Shown in pieces: positions 63,909-64,000 of a DNA stretch of 64,000 bases (within the stretch, counting starts at the first letter, position 1; every line of letters starts with the position of its first letter). The translations under genes were made by a program, and so were the position numbers. Below the pieces are notes generated by a model. That model did not search any database and was not told the origin of the DNA. It saw nothing but the letters and a program-made list of their open reading frames with translations. The DNA comes from Defluviitalea raffinosedens (GTDB lineage: Bacteria; Bacillota; Clostridia; Lachnospirales; Defluviitaleaceae). The stretch is taken from the NCBI RefSeq assembly GCF_016908775.1, contig NZ_JAFBEP010000007.1, positions 82,011 to 146,010 on the forward strand. Direction: 5' to 3'.

Positions 63909-64000
63909 TGTTAGTATATTAGTGTAGACACAAAAAGCCGAACACCTTAAAATATAAAAAGGGAAGGAAGTGTCTACAATGGCAAAAGGGCAAAAGTATT
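63909..64000 (+). mobile_element. Left end of a second, related IS element (runs off the window)
   Basis: Begins TGTTAGTATATTAGTGTAGACAC, then diverges from copies 1-3 (AAAAAGCCGAACACC). A well-formed ribosome binding site and an ATG follow. It resembles an intact left end of an IS3-type element inserted into copy 3. Confidence 0.65.
63979..64000 (+). CDS. Transposase orfA start, partial at window edge
   Basis: ATG63979 follows GGGAAGGAAG and encodes MAKGQKY before the window ends. Position relative to the IS left end fits an IS3-type orfA. Too short for family assignment. Confidence 0.5.

Overview
The window is low-GC, Gram-positive-style DNA with strong GGAGG-type ribosome binding sites, TTG/GTG starts, T-box control and lipoprotein signal peptides. 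The [FeFe]-hydrogenase maturases HydE, HydF and HydG point to an anaerobic member of the Clostridia. A Lachnospirales or Defluviitalea-like fermenter would fit, but I cannot fix the species from sequence alone. No tRNA, rRNA, CRISPR array, phage or replication origin was seen.

Layout. 1-3260: T-box leader and a TrpXYZ-type ABC importer. 3348-9520: secreted LysM-anchored 5'-nucleotidase, an acyl-CoA synthetase-like gene, and a membrane GGDEF-EAL protein whose cyclase motif is lost. 9615-13767: heterodimeric ABC exporter pair. 13981-23545: a sugar-uptake locus (Opp-type binding protein, two permeases, two ATPases, AraC regulator, GH2 beta-mannosidase), probably for import and intracellular cleavage of beta-mannosides. 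23663-27910 (minus): TM1266-like regulator, hydE, hydF and hydG, preceded by a promoter and a roughly 215-nt structured leader with an intrinsic terminator. 27917-30005 (minus): membrane polysaccharide deacetylase and a coiled-coil protein.

30240-39043 looks like a signalling neighbourhood: MBL-fold hydrolase, GAF/HD-GYP protein, exported FecR-domain protein, exported NHL-propeller protein and a CHASE2 class III nucleotide cyclase, with the relic of a second cyclase between them and near-identical promoters before the FecR and NHL genes. 39223-44338: two-component system with a MacB/Bce-like ABC transporter. 44457-52640: LemA/TPM pair, CcdA-thioredoxin fusion, EcsC protein, a NiaX-like ECF component with an operator inside its promoter, an MNT/HEPN pair flanked by duplicated intergenic DNA, and DJ-1, YjbQ, QueG-like and Ung genes.

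52640-64000 is a much more AT-rich surface-polysaccharide island: GT4 glycosyltransferase, EpsG-like polymerase, second glycosyltransferase, flippase, serine acetyltransferase-like acyltransferase, nucleotide-sugar epimerase and UDP-sugar dehydrogenase. It is interleaved with three decayed copies of one IS3-family element and, at the right edge, the start of a fourth, different one. Horizontal acquisition and repeated IS activity are the simplest explanation.

Coordinates include stop codons. Starts were moved downstream of the longest open frame where a ribosome binding site clearly favoured it. Residue numbers and membrane segments are hand estimates.
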